From contig PLJD01000059.1 in assembly GCA_003140175.1 (NCBI GenBank), forward strand, positions 146-45,217: a stretch of DNA of 45,072 nucleotides, given 5' to 3'. Origin of the DNA: Actinomycetota bacterium (GTDB taxonomy: Bacteria; Actinomycetota; Acidimicrobiia; IMCC26256; PALSA-555). Below are positions 16,889 to 24,825 of the stretch, one piece after another. Position 1 is the first letter of the stretch. The number at the start of each line of letters is the position of its first letter. The notes under the pieces were generated by a model. It did no database searches and was not told the origin of the DNA. It saw only the letters and a program-made list of their open reading frames with translations. Position numbers and translations under genes: made by a program.

Positions 16889-17629
16889 TCATCCTCCGGT
16901 CGGTCCGAAACGCTCGGTTTTGACGAGGCGGGGGTCGTGGCCCAGGCCAACCAGCAGGTTGGCGACGTGCTCGACGAGCGGTGTCGGTCCGCACACGAAC
17001 ACGCGAGGCTGGGTTCGGGGCCCGGGTCCGACCTCGCGCAGCATCTCGGCGTCCACCCGGCGCGACCAGCCCGACCAGTGCGGCGGAGCTCCCCGGGTGA
17101 GGGTGTAGTGCACGGCGACACCGTCCCGGCCGAGCCGGCCCAGTTCATCCCGGTACAGCAGGTCGTCCCATGATCCGGCGGAGAGGAGAAGGCGGGTATC
17201 GACCCGGCTTCCCCGAGCGGTGCGATGGCGGAGCATCGCGGCCAACGGCACGACGCCCGATCCGCCGGCCAGGAGGAGCAGCGGCCCGCCATCGGCGACT
17301 TGCCAGGTGAAATATCCCCCGATGGGGCCGCGCAGCTCCAGCTCGTCACCGGCGCGTAGCTCGTCGCAGAGGTACAGCGACACCTCACCATCATCGATTC
17401 GCTCGACGGTGAGCGCGAGCGACTCGTCCTCGGGTGCCGACGCGATGGAATAGGAGCGCTCGGCTTGATAGCCGTCCTCGGCGGTCAACCGGACGTCGAC
17501 GTGTTGACCGGCGAGGTGACCAGGCCAGTCCGGAACCTCCACCACGATGGTCTTCGCCCGGGCGGCCTCGGGGCGCACGGCAACGACGGTTCCTACCCGC
17601 CACACCAGCGGGACCCGCGGCAGCGTCAA
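16889..17629 (-). CDS. Ferredoxin-NAD(P) reductase-like FAD-binding oxidoreductase
   Basis: The 246-residue protein has the two-domain FNR fold with no [2Fe-2S] domain. The FAD motif is RSYSIAS at residues 58-64, followed by RGPIGGYFTW. The NAD(P) domain has LLLAGGSGVVPL, VFVCGPTPLVE and a C-terminal KTERFGPTGG. It probably passes reducing equivalents from NAD(P)H to a partner. The apparent TTG start overlaps the TGA of the upstream sulfite-oxidase-like gene (TTGA); a GTG eight codons later is an alternative. The gene pair suggests the reductase supplies electrons to the molybdoenzyme, as MsrQ does for MsrP, but here with a soluble flavoprotein. Confidence 0.88.
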   Translation of the reverse strand: MTLPRVPLVWRVGTVVAVRPEAARAKTIVVEVPDWPGHLAGQHVDVRLTAEDGYQAERSYSIASAPEDESLALTVERIDDGEVSLYLCDELRAGDELELRGPIGGYFTWQVADGGPLLLLAGGSGVVPLAAMLRHRTARGSRVDTRLLLSAGSWDDLLYRDELGRLGRDGVAVHYTLTRGAPPHWSGWSRRVDAEMLREVGPGPRTQPRVFVCGPTPLVEHVANLLVGLGHDPRLVKTERFGPTGG

Positions 17630-18231
17630 TCGCTCCAGTACCGCTCCTCGTTCCAGGGGTCGCCGCGGTTGTGGTAGCCGAGCGTCTCCCAGAATCCCGG
17701 CTCGTCATGGTCCAGGAGCGTGAGGCCGCGCACCCACTTGGCGCTCTTCCAAAGGTAGAGATGCGGGACCAGCAGCCGGGCGGGTCCGCCGTGCTCGGCC
17801 TCGAGTGGCTCGCCATCGAACGCGTACGCGATCCACGCCTGACCGTCGGTCACATCCTCGAGCGGCAGATTGGTGGTGTAGCCACCGTCACAAAATGCGG
17901 ACACGAACTCCGCCGCGGTGTCCACATCTTCGAGCAAACGGTCGACCGACACGCCGGTCCAGATCGTTCCCAGCTTCGACCATTTCGTCACGCAGTGGAT
18001 ATCGACCGTGAACGTCTCACCGGGGAGCGCGACGAACTGCTCCCAAGACCAGGTCCGCTCCTCGTCGAGGGAGCCGCCGATCGTGAAGGTCCAGTCGTCG
18101 AGCCCCGTCTGGGGGGTCGGACCTGCCGACAGCACGGGGAAGTCATCGACCACGTACTGGCCCGGGGGCACCCGCGACGCGTCGACGCCCTGACGGCGTC
18201 GCCCCCGAAAACCGCGAGACACCGGGGCCAT
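17626..18231 (-). CDS. Sulfite-oxidase-like molybdopterin oxidoreductase
   Basis: The 201-residue protein consists only of the molybdopterin domain of the sulfite oxidase/MsrP superfamily. The Mo-coordinating cysteine is C80 in VDIHCVTKWSKLGTIW. GGYTTNLPLEDV and EHGGPARLLVPHLYLWKSAKW are conserved substrate/cofactor segments. There is no heme domain, no dimerisation domain and no obvious Tat signal, so it appears cytoplasmic and needs an outside redox partner, most likely the adjoining FAD/NAD reductase. The physiological substrate may be an oxidised sulfur compound, an N-oxide or sulfite. The 146 bp upstream (18232-18377) holds no gene I can support. Confidence 0.9.
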   Translation of the reverse strand: MAPVSRGFRGRRRQGVDASRVPPGQYVVDDFPVLSAGPTPQTGLDDWTFTIGGSLDEERTWSWEQFVALPGETFTVDIHCVTKWSKLGTIWTGVSVDRLLEDVDTAAEFVSAFCDGGYTTNLPLEDVTDGQAWIAYAFDGEPLEAEHGGPARLLVPHLYLWKSAKWVRGLTLLDHDEPGFWETLGYHNRGDPWNEERYWSD

Positions 18232-18377
18232 CAGCTCAGCGGTCCGGGTCGCAGGTGAAGACGCCGCGCTGGTCGCTCCCTGACCGACCGCTGCGCCGGA
18301 GGCCGATCTCGTGGCGGCCCCGACAGGCTGCGGTGGCAGTCACACAAGCACCCGCGATCCGGCGCGGTGTTCGTCGG

Positions 18378-18620
18378 TCACTGCTCGTACCCTTCGACTG
18401 TCGACGCCGGCCGAGACGAGGCCCGATCTGGGTTTTCTCCTACGTCTCGTCGCGCCCGGCGCTGACGCAAGAGATCCCAACATTGATCGAGTTGCACCTC
18501 CAGCTCGCGAAGCCGCTGGGCGTCCGCCTCCGACACTGCACCCGTGCTCGTGTGCGCCTCGAGCTCGTGTTCCTCGTCGACCAGCCGACTGATGCGCTCG
18601 ATCAGGTCATGGTCGTCCAT
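18378..18620 (-). CDS. DUF2630 family protein
   Basis: The 80-residue protein begins MDDHDLIERISRLVDEEHEL. It is predicted to be two long helices: an N-terminal HDLIERISRLVDEEHELE and a second with DAQRLRELEVQLDQCWDLL, followed by RQRRARRD. This matches the small actinobacterial DUF2630 family, whose function is unknown. The highly charged, helical composition suggests a coiled-coil or dimeric hairpin. The longer frame reading through the upstream MarR gene is an antisense shadow. No operon partner is evident. Confidence 0.85.
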   Translation of the reverse strand: MDDHDLIERISRLVDEEHELEAHTSTGAVSEADAQRLRELEVQLDQCWDLLRQRRARRDVGENPDRASSRPASTVEGYEQ

Positions 18621-18923
18621 CGCAACCCCTCGATCCGAAGTGTGTCCATGGTGCAGCATGGCGGATGCCCGATCCAGAGGCGAGTCGAGCCTCTCAGCCG
18701 GCAGTGAGCACGCGCTCGGGCGCGGAGAAGGACGACGCGCGACGGTTCGACCGTGACTCCCTCGCCGAGGCTCACCTGCTGGCGGGATCGGCGGACCGCA
18801 CGGCGCCGCGGGTGGACGCGGCACCGGGGAGCGTGACCGTCGCTCCCGCGATCGCGGACGGGATACTGACCAGGCGGGGCCGGGACAGGCGGAGGGCCGG
18901 TCGGCCGTGCGACGATCTTGCCT
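18621..18923. other. Non-coding intergenic stretch between DUF2630 and MarR genes
   Basis: These 303 bp separate two divergent genes and should hold both promoters. I see no convincing gene. The short open frames here have the biased composition expected of noncoding GC-rich DNA. No clear palindrome, repeat or terminator was recognised, although a MarR autoregulatory operator would be expected near the right end. Confidence 0.5.
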
Positions 18924-19355
18924 GTGGAGCGTCCGCTCACCGACGAGGACTATGAGCGGCTCCTCGAGTTTCGGATCGGGTTGCGGCGCTTCCTGCGCTG
19001 GAGCGAGACCCAAGCGGCCGCCGCCGGGCTCACCCCCGCCCAACACCAGCTGCTCCTCGCCATCCGCGGCCACCCCGACCCGGCCGGGCCCACGATCGGG
19101 GACGTCGCCGACGCGCTGCTGTTGCGTCACCACAGCGCTGTCGGCCTCGTGGACCGGGCGGCAGCCGCGCACCTCGTCCGGCGCCGCCCGGACGCCCAGG
19201 ACCATCGGGTCGTTCGGCTCGCGCTGACCGCCACCGGATCGAAGCACTTGGCCCGCCTCACCAGCGCCCATCTCGCGGAGCTGGCCGACCTCGCCGCGCG
19301 GCTGCACCCACCCTGGGAGGGGCTGTCGAGGCGACGGGTGGACCCCGACCCGTAA
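18924..19355 (+). CDS. MarR-family transcriptional regulator
   Basis: The roughly 143-residue protein is a winged-helix dimer of the MarR type. Helices around LTPAQHQLLLAIRGHP and GDVADALLLRHHSAVGLVDR (recognition helix) are followed by the beta-wing DAQDHRVVRLALT and a C-terminal dimerisation helix. I place the start at GTG (MERPLTDEDYERLL); a TTG two codons upstream is also possible. No Shine-Dalgarno is evident, so the mRNA may be leaderless. MarR proteins usually repress neighbouring or divergent genes in response to small phenolic or lipophilic ligands; the target is not apparent. Confidence 0.88.
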   Translation: MERPLTDEDYERLLEFRIGLRRFLRWSETQAAAAGLTPAQHQLLLAIRGHPDPAGPTIGDVADALLLRHHSAVGLVDRAAAAHLVRRRPDAQDHRVVRLALTATGSKHLARLTSAHLAELADLAARLHPPWEGLSRRRVDPDP

Positions 19356-19380
19356 CCCGCGCGTGGCGGGTGGGGCGTCC

Positions 19381-19758
19381 TTACGCGGCGGTGGTCGGCG
19401 TCGTGGGAGTCGCGGGACTCGCGCCGCCGCTGGGACCGATGCCGCCACCGAAGCCGCCGAACCCGCCGCCCGACCGTCGAGGACCGAAGCCACCGAGGCC
19501 GCCCCCCGGTCCCGGCCCGGGGCCACGACCAAAGACAGCTGGCCGAGGACCCCCGTGACCGTTGTCGGTCACCCGGCCGATCGCGAAGCCGGCCGCGCCG
19601 ATCGCGAGTCCGAGCAGCACGACCAGCGCAGCCGCCAACCACGGGGGGACCGACACGACGGCACGCCGGCTGGACCTCGCGTCCGCGTCGGCGGGCGTCG
19701 TGGTGTCAGTCTTGGGCTCGGCCACCGCCGGGCTGGGCTGGGTCGGCTCATCAGGCAT
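19381..19758 (-). CDS. Small single-pass membrane protein with Gly-rich tail
   Basis: The 125-residue protein starts at MPDEPTQPSPAV with AGGAG 7 nt upstream. It has an acidic, Thr/Asp-rich N-terminal segment of about 40 residues, one transmembrane helix (WLAAALVVLLGLAIGAAGFA, about residues 39-58), and then a low-complexity Gly/Pro/Arg-rich tail (GGFGPRRSGGGFGGFGGG) ending in a Thr/Pro-rich stretch. I do not recognise a named family. The layout fits a membrane-anchored protein whose long flexible tail faces one side of the membrane. It is transcribed convergently with the MarR gene. Confidence 0.7.
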   Translation of the reverse strand: MPDEPTQPSPAVAEPKTDTTTPADADARSSRRAVVSVPPWLAAALVVLLGLAIGAAGFAIGRVTDNGHGGPRPAVFGRGPGPGPGGGLGGFGPRRSGGGFGGFGGGIGPSGGASPATPTTPTTAA

Positions 19759-19913
19759 CGTCGTCTCCTGGTTTGGAACGGTCAGCATCGTAGAGGCCCG
19801 CGGTCGCGTCCGACGCGCGTGCGATGATCACGCCATGTTCGACGTACCCGCGGCGTCCCGTGACCGAGCCCGCCGCGCTCGTCACCAACCCGCTGGCGTG
19901 GGATGAGCGTCGG

Positions 19914-20849
19914 GTGAGCCACCCGATGCGCTTCGCGGTGATCACCTCGAGGGTCCAGGACGGGGCGGCCTGGCGTGGACGGGCGCGGCGGGCCGAGGCG
20001 CTCGGGTACTCGTCGCTGCTGATGCCCGACCATTTCCAGGACCAGTGGGCGCCGCTGGTCGGCCTGACGGTCGCGGCGGAAGCCACCACGACGTTGCGGG
20101 TCGGCACGCTGGTGTTCGACAACGACTACCGCCACCCCGTCGTGCTGGCCAAGGAGCTCGCCACGCTGGACCGCGCCACCGAGGGGCGCGTCGAGGTCGG
20201 TCTCGGAGCGGGCTGGAAACGCTCCGACTACGACGAGGCCGGCATCGTCTACGACCGGCCTGGTGTCCGCATCGCCCGCATGGCGGAGGCACTGCAGATC
20301 CTCCGGGCGCTGTGGGCCTCCGACCAGCCCGTCACGTTCGAAGGCGAGCACTACCAGGTGCGCGGCGCCGTCGGGACCCCCCAACCCTTCCGGTCGGGCG
20401 GCCCCACCATCACGATCGGGGGCGGGGGTCGTCGGATCCTGTCGCTCGCCGCGCGCGAAGCCGACGTCGTGAGCCTGAACCTGACGCTGAGCGCCGGCAC
20501 GCTCGGACCGGACGTGACCGCGTCGGCGACCGCCGCGGCGTTCGACGAGAAGATCGGCTGGGTTCGCGAGGCCGCGGGCCCCCGGTTCGAGGCGATCGAG
20601 TTGCAGTGCCACTGCCCGTTCGTGATGGTCACCCCGGACGCGACCGCGGTCGCCGAGCGGATGGGACCCGCGTTCGGCGTGTCCCCGGCCGACGCGCTCG
20701 ACGTTCCCCTGACGCTGCTCGGCACCGTCGACCAGCTCTGCGACATGGTCGAGTCCCGGCGTGAGCGATACGGCTTCACCTACTGGGTTGTGCCCGACGA
20801 CGCGATGGAGGCGTTTGCTCCGGTCGTCGCCCGCCTCGCCGGTCGCTGA
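19914..20849 (+). CDS. LLM-class F420-dependent oxidoreductase (TIGR03621-like)
   Basis: The roughly 311-residue luciferase-like protein has its TIM-barrel start at MRFAVITSRVQDG. I use the GTG four codons earlier; an ATG at 19926 and a GTG at 19860 are alternatives. Landmarks are SSLLMPDHFQDQWAP, LRVGTLVFDNDYRHPVVLAK, GRVEVGLGAGWKRSDYD (cofactor loop) and PTITIGGGGRRILSLAAR. Such enzymes use F420 for hydride transfer. It converges tail to tail with another member of the superfamily (20858-21868), 8 bp apart, so the two are separately regulated. Confidence 0.88.
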   Translation: MSHPMRFAVITSRVQDGAAWRGRARRAEALGYSSLLMPDHFQDQWAPLVGLTVAAEATTTLRVGTLVFDNDYRHPVVLAKELATLDRATEGRVEVGLGAGWKRSDYDEAGIVYDRPGVRIARMAEALQILRALWASDQPVTFEGEHYQVRGAVGTPQPFRSGGPTITIGGGGRRILSLAAREADVVSLNLTLSAGTLGPDVTASATAAAFDEKIGWVREAAGPRFEAIELQCHCPFVMVTPDATAVAERMGPAFGVSPADALDVPLTLLGTVDQLCDMVESRRERYGFTYWVVPDDAMEAFAPVVARLAGR

Positions 20850-20857
20850 CGCGGCGG

Positions 20858-21868
20858 CTACTGGCGGAAGCCGGCCAGGATCCGCTTCCAGCGGTCGGGG
20901 TCGCTTTGGTAGGGGGCGTAGAAGCTGAGCCGGTCGACGAGGTCGCCGTAGCGTTCGAGGAGGCGGGCCGGGATGTCCTCGGGGGCGGCGACGACCGCGA
21001 AGGTCTCGAGGATGTCGTCGGTGATCAGCTCCCCCATCTCGGTCCATTCGCCCCGCTTCGATCGGGTGTTCAGCTCCCCCTGCAGCTCGCCCCACCCGTG
21101 GAGCTCGAGCACCCCGCGGTATGCCGGTGTCGAGCCGTAGAAGGCGATCTGCTGCTTGGTCCCGACCCGAGCTCGTTCGAGCTCCTCGTCGTCGGTTCCG
21201 GTGACCACGAAGAGGGGGCCACAGACCTCGAAGTCGGTTCGGCTCCGCCCGCTCTTGGCGAACCCGCGCTCGAGTGCGGGCATCGTCACCTCGCGCACAT
21301 ACCGCTCGGTGGTAAATCCGTGCAGGATGACCCCGTCGGCGACTTCGCCGGCGACTTCGGTCATGAGCTCGCCGACCGCGGCCAATTGGATCTTGGGGTT
21401 CCCGAACGGGTTCGGCCCCGGGTTGAAGAACGGAGTCATGAGGGTGTGGCGGTAGAACTCGCCGCGGAAATCGAGCGGGGTGCCGTCGTTCCAGCACGCC
21501 CAGATCGCCCGGATGGCCAGGATCAGCTCTCGCATCCGGCGCGCGGGGTGCGACCACGGCATCGAGAACCGCTTCTCGATGTGGGCCTTGATCTGGCTGC
21601 CCAGGCCGAGCCGGAACCGGCCCCGGGAGCACGACTGCAGGTCGTAGGCAAGGTTGGCGAGCGTCATCGGGTTGCGGGCGAACGCCACCGCGATCCCCGT
21701 CCCGAGCTCCAGGTGCTCGGTGTGCTGGGCGGCGACCACCAGGGGCAGGAACGGGTCGTGGGCTGTTTCGGCGGTGAGGGCGCCGTCGTACCCGACGGAC
21801 TCGAGTTCCGCGGCAACGCGGGCGATCTGGGCCGGTTCGGCACCGCCCAGCCCGCCGTCGATCTTCAC
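20858..21868 (-). CDS. LLM-class F420-dependent oxidoreductase (TIGR03617-like)
   Basis: The 336-residue luciferase-like protein starts at a GTG (MKIDGGLGGAEPA). Landmarks are GYDGALTAETAHDPFLPL, HLELGTGIAVAFARNPMTLA, GRFRLGLGSQIKAHIEKRF (family-specific loop) and PKIQLAAVGELMTEVAGEVADG. From memory the pattern fits the TIGR03617 group of predicted F420 oxidoreductases, common in actinobacteria that degrade lipids and aromatics. The substrate is unknown. About 94 bp lie between it and the divergent nuclease gene at 21963. Confidence 0.9.
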   Translation of the reverse strand: MKIDGGLGGAEPAQIARVAAELESVGYDGALTAETAHDPFLPLVVAAQHTEHLELGTGIAVAFARNPMTLANLAYDLQSCSRGRFRLGLGSQIKAHIEKRFSMPWSHPARRMRELILAIRAIWACWNDGTPLDFRGEFYRHTLMTPFFNPGPNPFGNPKIQLAAVGELMTEVAGEVADGVILHGFTTERYVREVTMPALERGFAKSGRSRTDFEVCGPLFVVTGTDDEELERARVGTKQQIAFYGSTPAYRGVLELHGWGELQGELNTRSKRGEWTEMGELITDDILETFAVVAAPEDIPARLLERYGDLVDRLSFYAPYQSDPDRWKRILAGFRQ

Positions 21869-21962
21869 GCCGGCGGAGCGTATCGGGACTCAGCGGCGCG
21901 GCGCGGCGCCGCCCGGAGCGGTCCGCGTGGATGTCACACTCCGGCGATACCCTCCGGCTCAG

Positions 21963-22793
21963 ATGGCTTCACCTCCGTACGCCCTCTCACCGAGTTCGAT
22001 CTCGTCCTTCAAGGAGTGCCCGCTCGCCTTCCGGTTCTCGTACCTGGACCGGCTCCCCGAGCCGTCGACGGTGTGGACGGCGAAGGGCACCCTCGTGCAC
22101 CTCGCGCTCCAGTACCTCCTGGACCGGCCCGCCGACGACCGCACGGTGGATGCCGCCCTCGCCGACCTCGACCGGGCCCGGGTGGCGCTCGCCACCGACC
22201 CGGAGTTCTCGTCGCTCGAACTCAGCGACGACGAGCGGGCCGGGTTCGACCGCGACGCCGAGCAGCTCGTGCGCCGCTACTTCGACCTCGAGGATCCCCA
22301 GCAGGTCCACCCGATCGGTCTCGAGCTTCGCCTCGAGGCTCGGGTGGGTGGCGTCCGCGTCCGGGGTGTCATCGACCGCCTCGACCTCGCCGAGGACGGC
22401 GAGCTCGTGGTGAGCGACTACAAGACCGGACGGGTTCCTTCAGAGCTGTTCGAGGCGAAGAGCCTGGCTGGTGTCCACATGTACGCGCTGATGTGCGAGC
22501 AGACCTTCGGCCGGCGACCAGCCCGAGTGCAGCTGCTCTATCTCTCGAAGCCCGAGATGATCATCGCCACGCCCAGCGATCAGTCGTGTCAGGGCCTGGC
22601 GCGCCGCACCGCGGCCCTCTGGTCCGCGATCGAAACCGCGTGTGTGCGCGACGACTTCCGGCCCCATCCGAGCCGACTCTGCGACTTCTGCACGTTTCGG
22701 CCCTACTGCCCGGCGCATGGAGGCGACCCCCAGGACGCGGTCGAGCTGCGCGGGCCCGGGACGATGGTCGAGCCGATGCTTCCCCTCGGCTGA
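21963..22793 (+). CDS. RecB-like PD-(D/E)XK nuclease with iron-sulfur cysteines
   Basis: The 276-residue protein carries the RecB/Cas4-type nuclease core. H46 is in GTLVHLAL, D138 in GVIDRLDL, and the D152-Y-K154 motif is in VVSDYKTG, with a downstream motif around GVHMYALM. Four cysteines, C19 (FKECPLAFR) near the N-terminus and C240, C243 and C249 in the CDFCTFRPYCP segment, fit the 4Fe-4S clasp of AddB/Cas4 proteins. It is a stand-alone exonuclease domain, probably in DNA repair. No cas1/cas2 or helicase genes lie nearby, so a CRISPR role is unlikely. Confidence 0.9.
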   Translation: MASPPYALSPSSISSFKECPLAFRFSYLDRLPEPSTVWTAKGTLVHLALQYLLDRPADDRTVDAALADLDRARVALATDPEFSSLELSDDERAGFDRDAEQLVRRYFDLEDPQQVHPIGLELRLEARVGGVRVRGVIDRLDLAEDGELVVSDYKTGRVPSELFEAKSLAGVHMYALMCEQTFGRRPARVQLLYLSKPEMIIATPSDQSCQGLARRTAALWSAIETACVRDDFRPHPSRLCDFCTFRPYCPAHGGDPQDAVELRGPGTMVEPMLPLG

Positions 22794-22836
22794 GGACGAC
22801 GTCGGGTCGTTCCCTCGCCGATATGCTCGACGGCCG

Positions 22837-23364
22837 ATGCGTGGGGTTGCCGAATCCGTCACCGTGTTCGACGAACGGGTCGAGAAATGGCTGGCGCCTC
22901 GACGCTCCGCCTCGCTTGACCGCCTCATGTACGGGGTGTCGAGCGCCGCCGACCACGGGCTGATCTGGCTCGCGTTCGGGTCGCTGCGCGCGGCGCGGAC
23001 CGGCGATCTGCGGTTCGGGGGTCGCTTCGTGCTCGCCCTGGCCGGCGAATCGGCGGTCACGAACACGGTGAAGCTGGCCTTCCGCCGGGTCCGACCCCAG
23101 GAGCATTTCTCCCACGACGAGCCACTCCCCTACAAGATGCGACGCCCGATCACGTCGTCGTTCCCTTCGGGGCATGCCGTGACCGCGTTCACGGCGGCGG
23201 CGGTCTTGTCGCGGGGTAGCCGACTCGCGCCGGTGTACTACGGGGCGGCCGCCACGATCGCCGCCAGCCGCGTGTACACGCGCATCCACCACGCCTCCGA
23301 CGGCCTGGCCGGCGTCGCGCTCGGCGTCGCGCTCGGGAGCGTCGCACGGCGGCTCGTACCGTGA
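22837..23364 (+). CDS. PAP2-superfamily membrane phosphatase
   Basis: The 175-residue protein has all three PAP2 phosphatase motifs: K79...R86-P87 (KLAFRRVRP), PSGH at 110-113, and R145...H151...D155 (SRVYTRIHHASD). Hydrophobic helices surround them (for example HGLIWLAFGSL and the C-terminal GLAGVALGVALG). Such enzymes dephosphorylate undecaprenyl pyrophosphate or phosphatidic/phosphatidylglycerol phosphate at the membrane; which one cannot be told. It starts 43 bp after the nuclease gene and may be co-transcribed. An upstream ATG in the same frame is rejected as it lies within the nuclease coding sequence. Confidence 0.9.
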   Translation: MRGVAESVTVFDERVEKWLAPRRSASLDRLMYGVSSAADHGLIWLAFGSLRAARTGDLRFGGRFVLALAGESAVTNTVKLAFRRVRPQEHFSHDEPLPYKMRRPITSSFPSGHAVTAFTAAAVLSRGSRLAPVYYGAAATIAASRVYTRIHHASDGLAGVALGVALGSVARRLVP

Positions 23365-23415
23365 CCCGCGACGACGAGGAGCACCCAGCCGCCGCGCTGA
23401 GCGCACGACGACGGC

Positions 23416-23802
23416 TCAGCGCAGGCCCCGCGGCGGGTCGGCGACGTCGTGGAGCACTTCCGACCACTCGGTAAATCCGGGGTCGTGCCAGCCCGGGTGA
23501 CAGCACGTCGTCGCCAGGTCCTGCACGTAGAGATGCAGCGTCGGGGCCTCGTCGGCGAGCTCGGCGAGCTCCCGGCCTCGAGGGTGAACTGAAACCTCCC
23601 GGAGGAGGTCGCCGAGCGCCACGCAGGCCAGGACCCGGCTCCGACACGACGGGCACGCCGACACCGTCGCGGCCTCGAAGCCATGAGTCAGGGCGAGGAC
23701 CGTGGTCGCCTCGGACGCGTCGAGGATCAGCTCCTCGCCGTCCTCGTCGAGGATCGCTAGCGCCTCGTCGGATGCCACGCCGTCGGACGGTACCGCCCCC
23801 AC
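23416..23802 (-). CDS. Hypothetical cysteine-containing protein
   Basis: The roughly 128-residue protein is not a family I recognise. The N-terminal portion is acidic (ALAILDEDGEELILDASEA). A central ACPSCRSRVLACVAL supplies a CxxC plus a third Cys, and a later TTCCHPGWHDPGF provides Cys-Cys and two His, so metal binding is plausible. The start is uncertain: a GTG at 23802 (MGAVPSDGVAS) or one at 23778. It is divergent from the quinone-reductase-like gene, 36 bp between starts. Coding strand is judged from third-position GC bias and protein-like composition compared with the antisense frame. Confidence 0.6.
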   Translation of the reverse strand: MGAVPSDGVASDEALAILDEDGEELILDASEATTVLALTHGFEAATVSACPSCRSRVLACVALGDLLREVSVHPRGRELAELADEAPTLHLYVQDLATTCCHPGWHDPGFTEWSEVLHDVADPPRGLR

Positions 23803-23838
23803 CCAGCACCCTTTGACGGCGCCTACGCTGAAGCTCTC

Positions 23839-24804
23839 GTGCACGCCGTGACCATCGTCGAGGGCGCCCTGCGCTGGCAGACGCACCCCGACCCGGTGCC
23901 CGACGACCAAGAGCTCCTCGTGGCCGTGCGGGCGGCCGGCATCAACGGCGCCGACATGCTGCAGCGCCGCGGCCACTACCCGCCACCCCCCGGCAGCCCC
24001 GCCGACATCCCGGGCATGGAGCTCGCCGGCGAGGTCCTCGCCGTCGGCGTCGGGTGCTCCACGTTCCGCCCCGGAGACCGTGTCATGGCCGTCGTCGGCG
24101 GCGGCGCGCAGGCCGAGCTCGCGGTCGTCCACGAGCGCGTCGCCCTCGCCGTTCCCGAGACACTCTCCTGGCCCGAAGCCGGCGGGTTCCCCGAAGTGTT
24201 CACCACCGCCCACGACGCGCTGTTCACACAGTGCGGACTCGGCCTGGGCGAGCGGGTGCTCATCCACGGGGCCGCAGGCGGGGTGGGCCTCGCCGGGGTG
24301 CAGCTCGCGGCGCGGGCCGGCGCGCGCGTCGTGGCGACCGTCCGCGACGAGCGACGCCACGCCGATGTGGCACGGATCGGCGCGCGCTGCGGTTCGGTCG
24401 AGGTCGTCGCACCCGACGCCGCCGCGGATCGCGGGCCCTTCGACGTGGTGCTCGAGGTGATCGGCGCGCCGAACCTCCCCGGTGATCTGGCCGCGCTGGC
24501 CACCGGCGGGCGGATCAGCATCATCGGGGTGGGCGCCGGCTCCACGGTCGACGTCAACCTCCTCGCGCTCATGGGCACCCGGGGCCGGATCTACGGCTCG
24601 ACGCTGCGGGCACGGCCGCTGGAGCAGAAGGCCGACGCCGCCCAGCTCGTCGCCCACCATGTGCTCCCGCTGCTCGAAGCCGGTGAGCTCCAGATCCCCG
24701 TCGAGGCGAGCGTCGCGATGGCCGAGGCGACCACCGCCTACGAGCGCTTCGAGTCGGGCGGCAAGCTCGGCAAGATCGTGCTCGTCAACGACGCGGCTCG
24801 CTGA
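23839..24804 (+). CDS. PIG3-type NAD(P)H:quinone oxidoreductase (zinc-independent MDR)
   Basis: The 321-residue medium-chain dehydrogenase begins with GTG. The N-terminal GroES-like half has NGADMLQRRGHYPPPPGSP and IPGMELAGEVLAVG, which is the PIG3/TIGR02824 signature. The nucleotide-binding half has HGAAGGVGLAGVQLAARAGA. No structural-zinc cysteines are present. Such enzymes reduce quinones or enones with NADPH. The C-terminus ends with GGKLGKIVLVN, typical of the family. It is divergent from the cysteine-containing hypothetical gene and converges on the lipoprotein gene. Confidence 0.92.
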   Translation: MHAVTIVEGALRWQTHPDPVPDDQELLVAVRAAGINGADMLQRRGHYPPPPGSPADIPGMELAGEVLAVGVGCSTFRPGDRVMAVVGGGAQAELAVVHERVALAVPETLSWPEAGGFPEVFTTAHDALFTQCGLGLGERVLIHGAAGGVGLAGVQLAARAGARVVATVRDERRHADVARIGARCGSVEVVAPDAAADRGPFDVVLEVIGAPNLPGDLAALATGGRISIIGVGAGSTVDVNLLALMGTRGRIYGSTLRARPLEQKADAAQLVAHHVLPLLEAGELQIPVEASVAMAEATTAYERFESGGKLGKIVLVNDAAR

Positions 24805-24825
24805 TCCCAACGCGGAGCGGACGGG

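Noticed and set aside
18665-18955. Small open frame between DUF2630 and MarR
   Set aside because: It overlaps the MarR start, has no ribosome site and has an Arg/Ala-biased composition.
21963-22793. Possible Cas4 because of RecB motifs plus four cysteines
   Set aside because: No CRISPR repeats, cas1 or cas2 are in the window. Stand-alone RecB-like nucleases with this clasp are common in actinobacteria.
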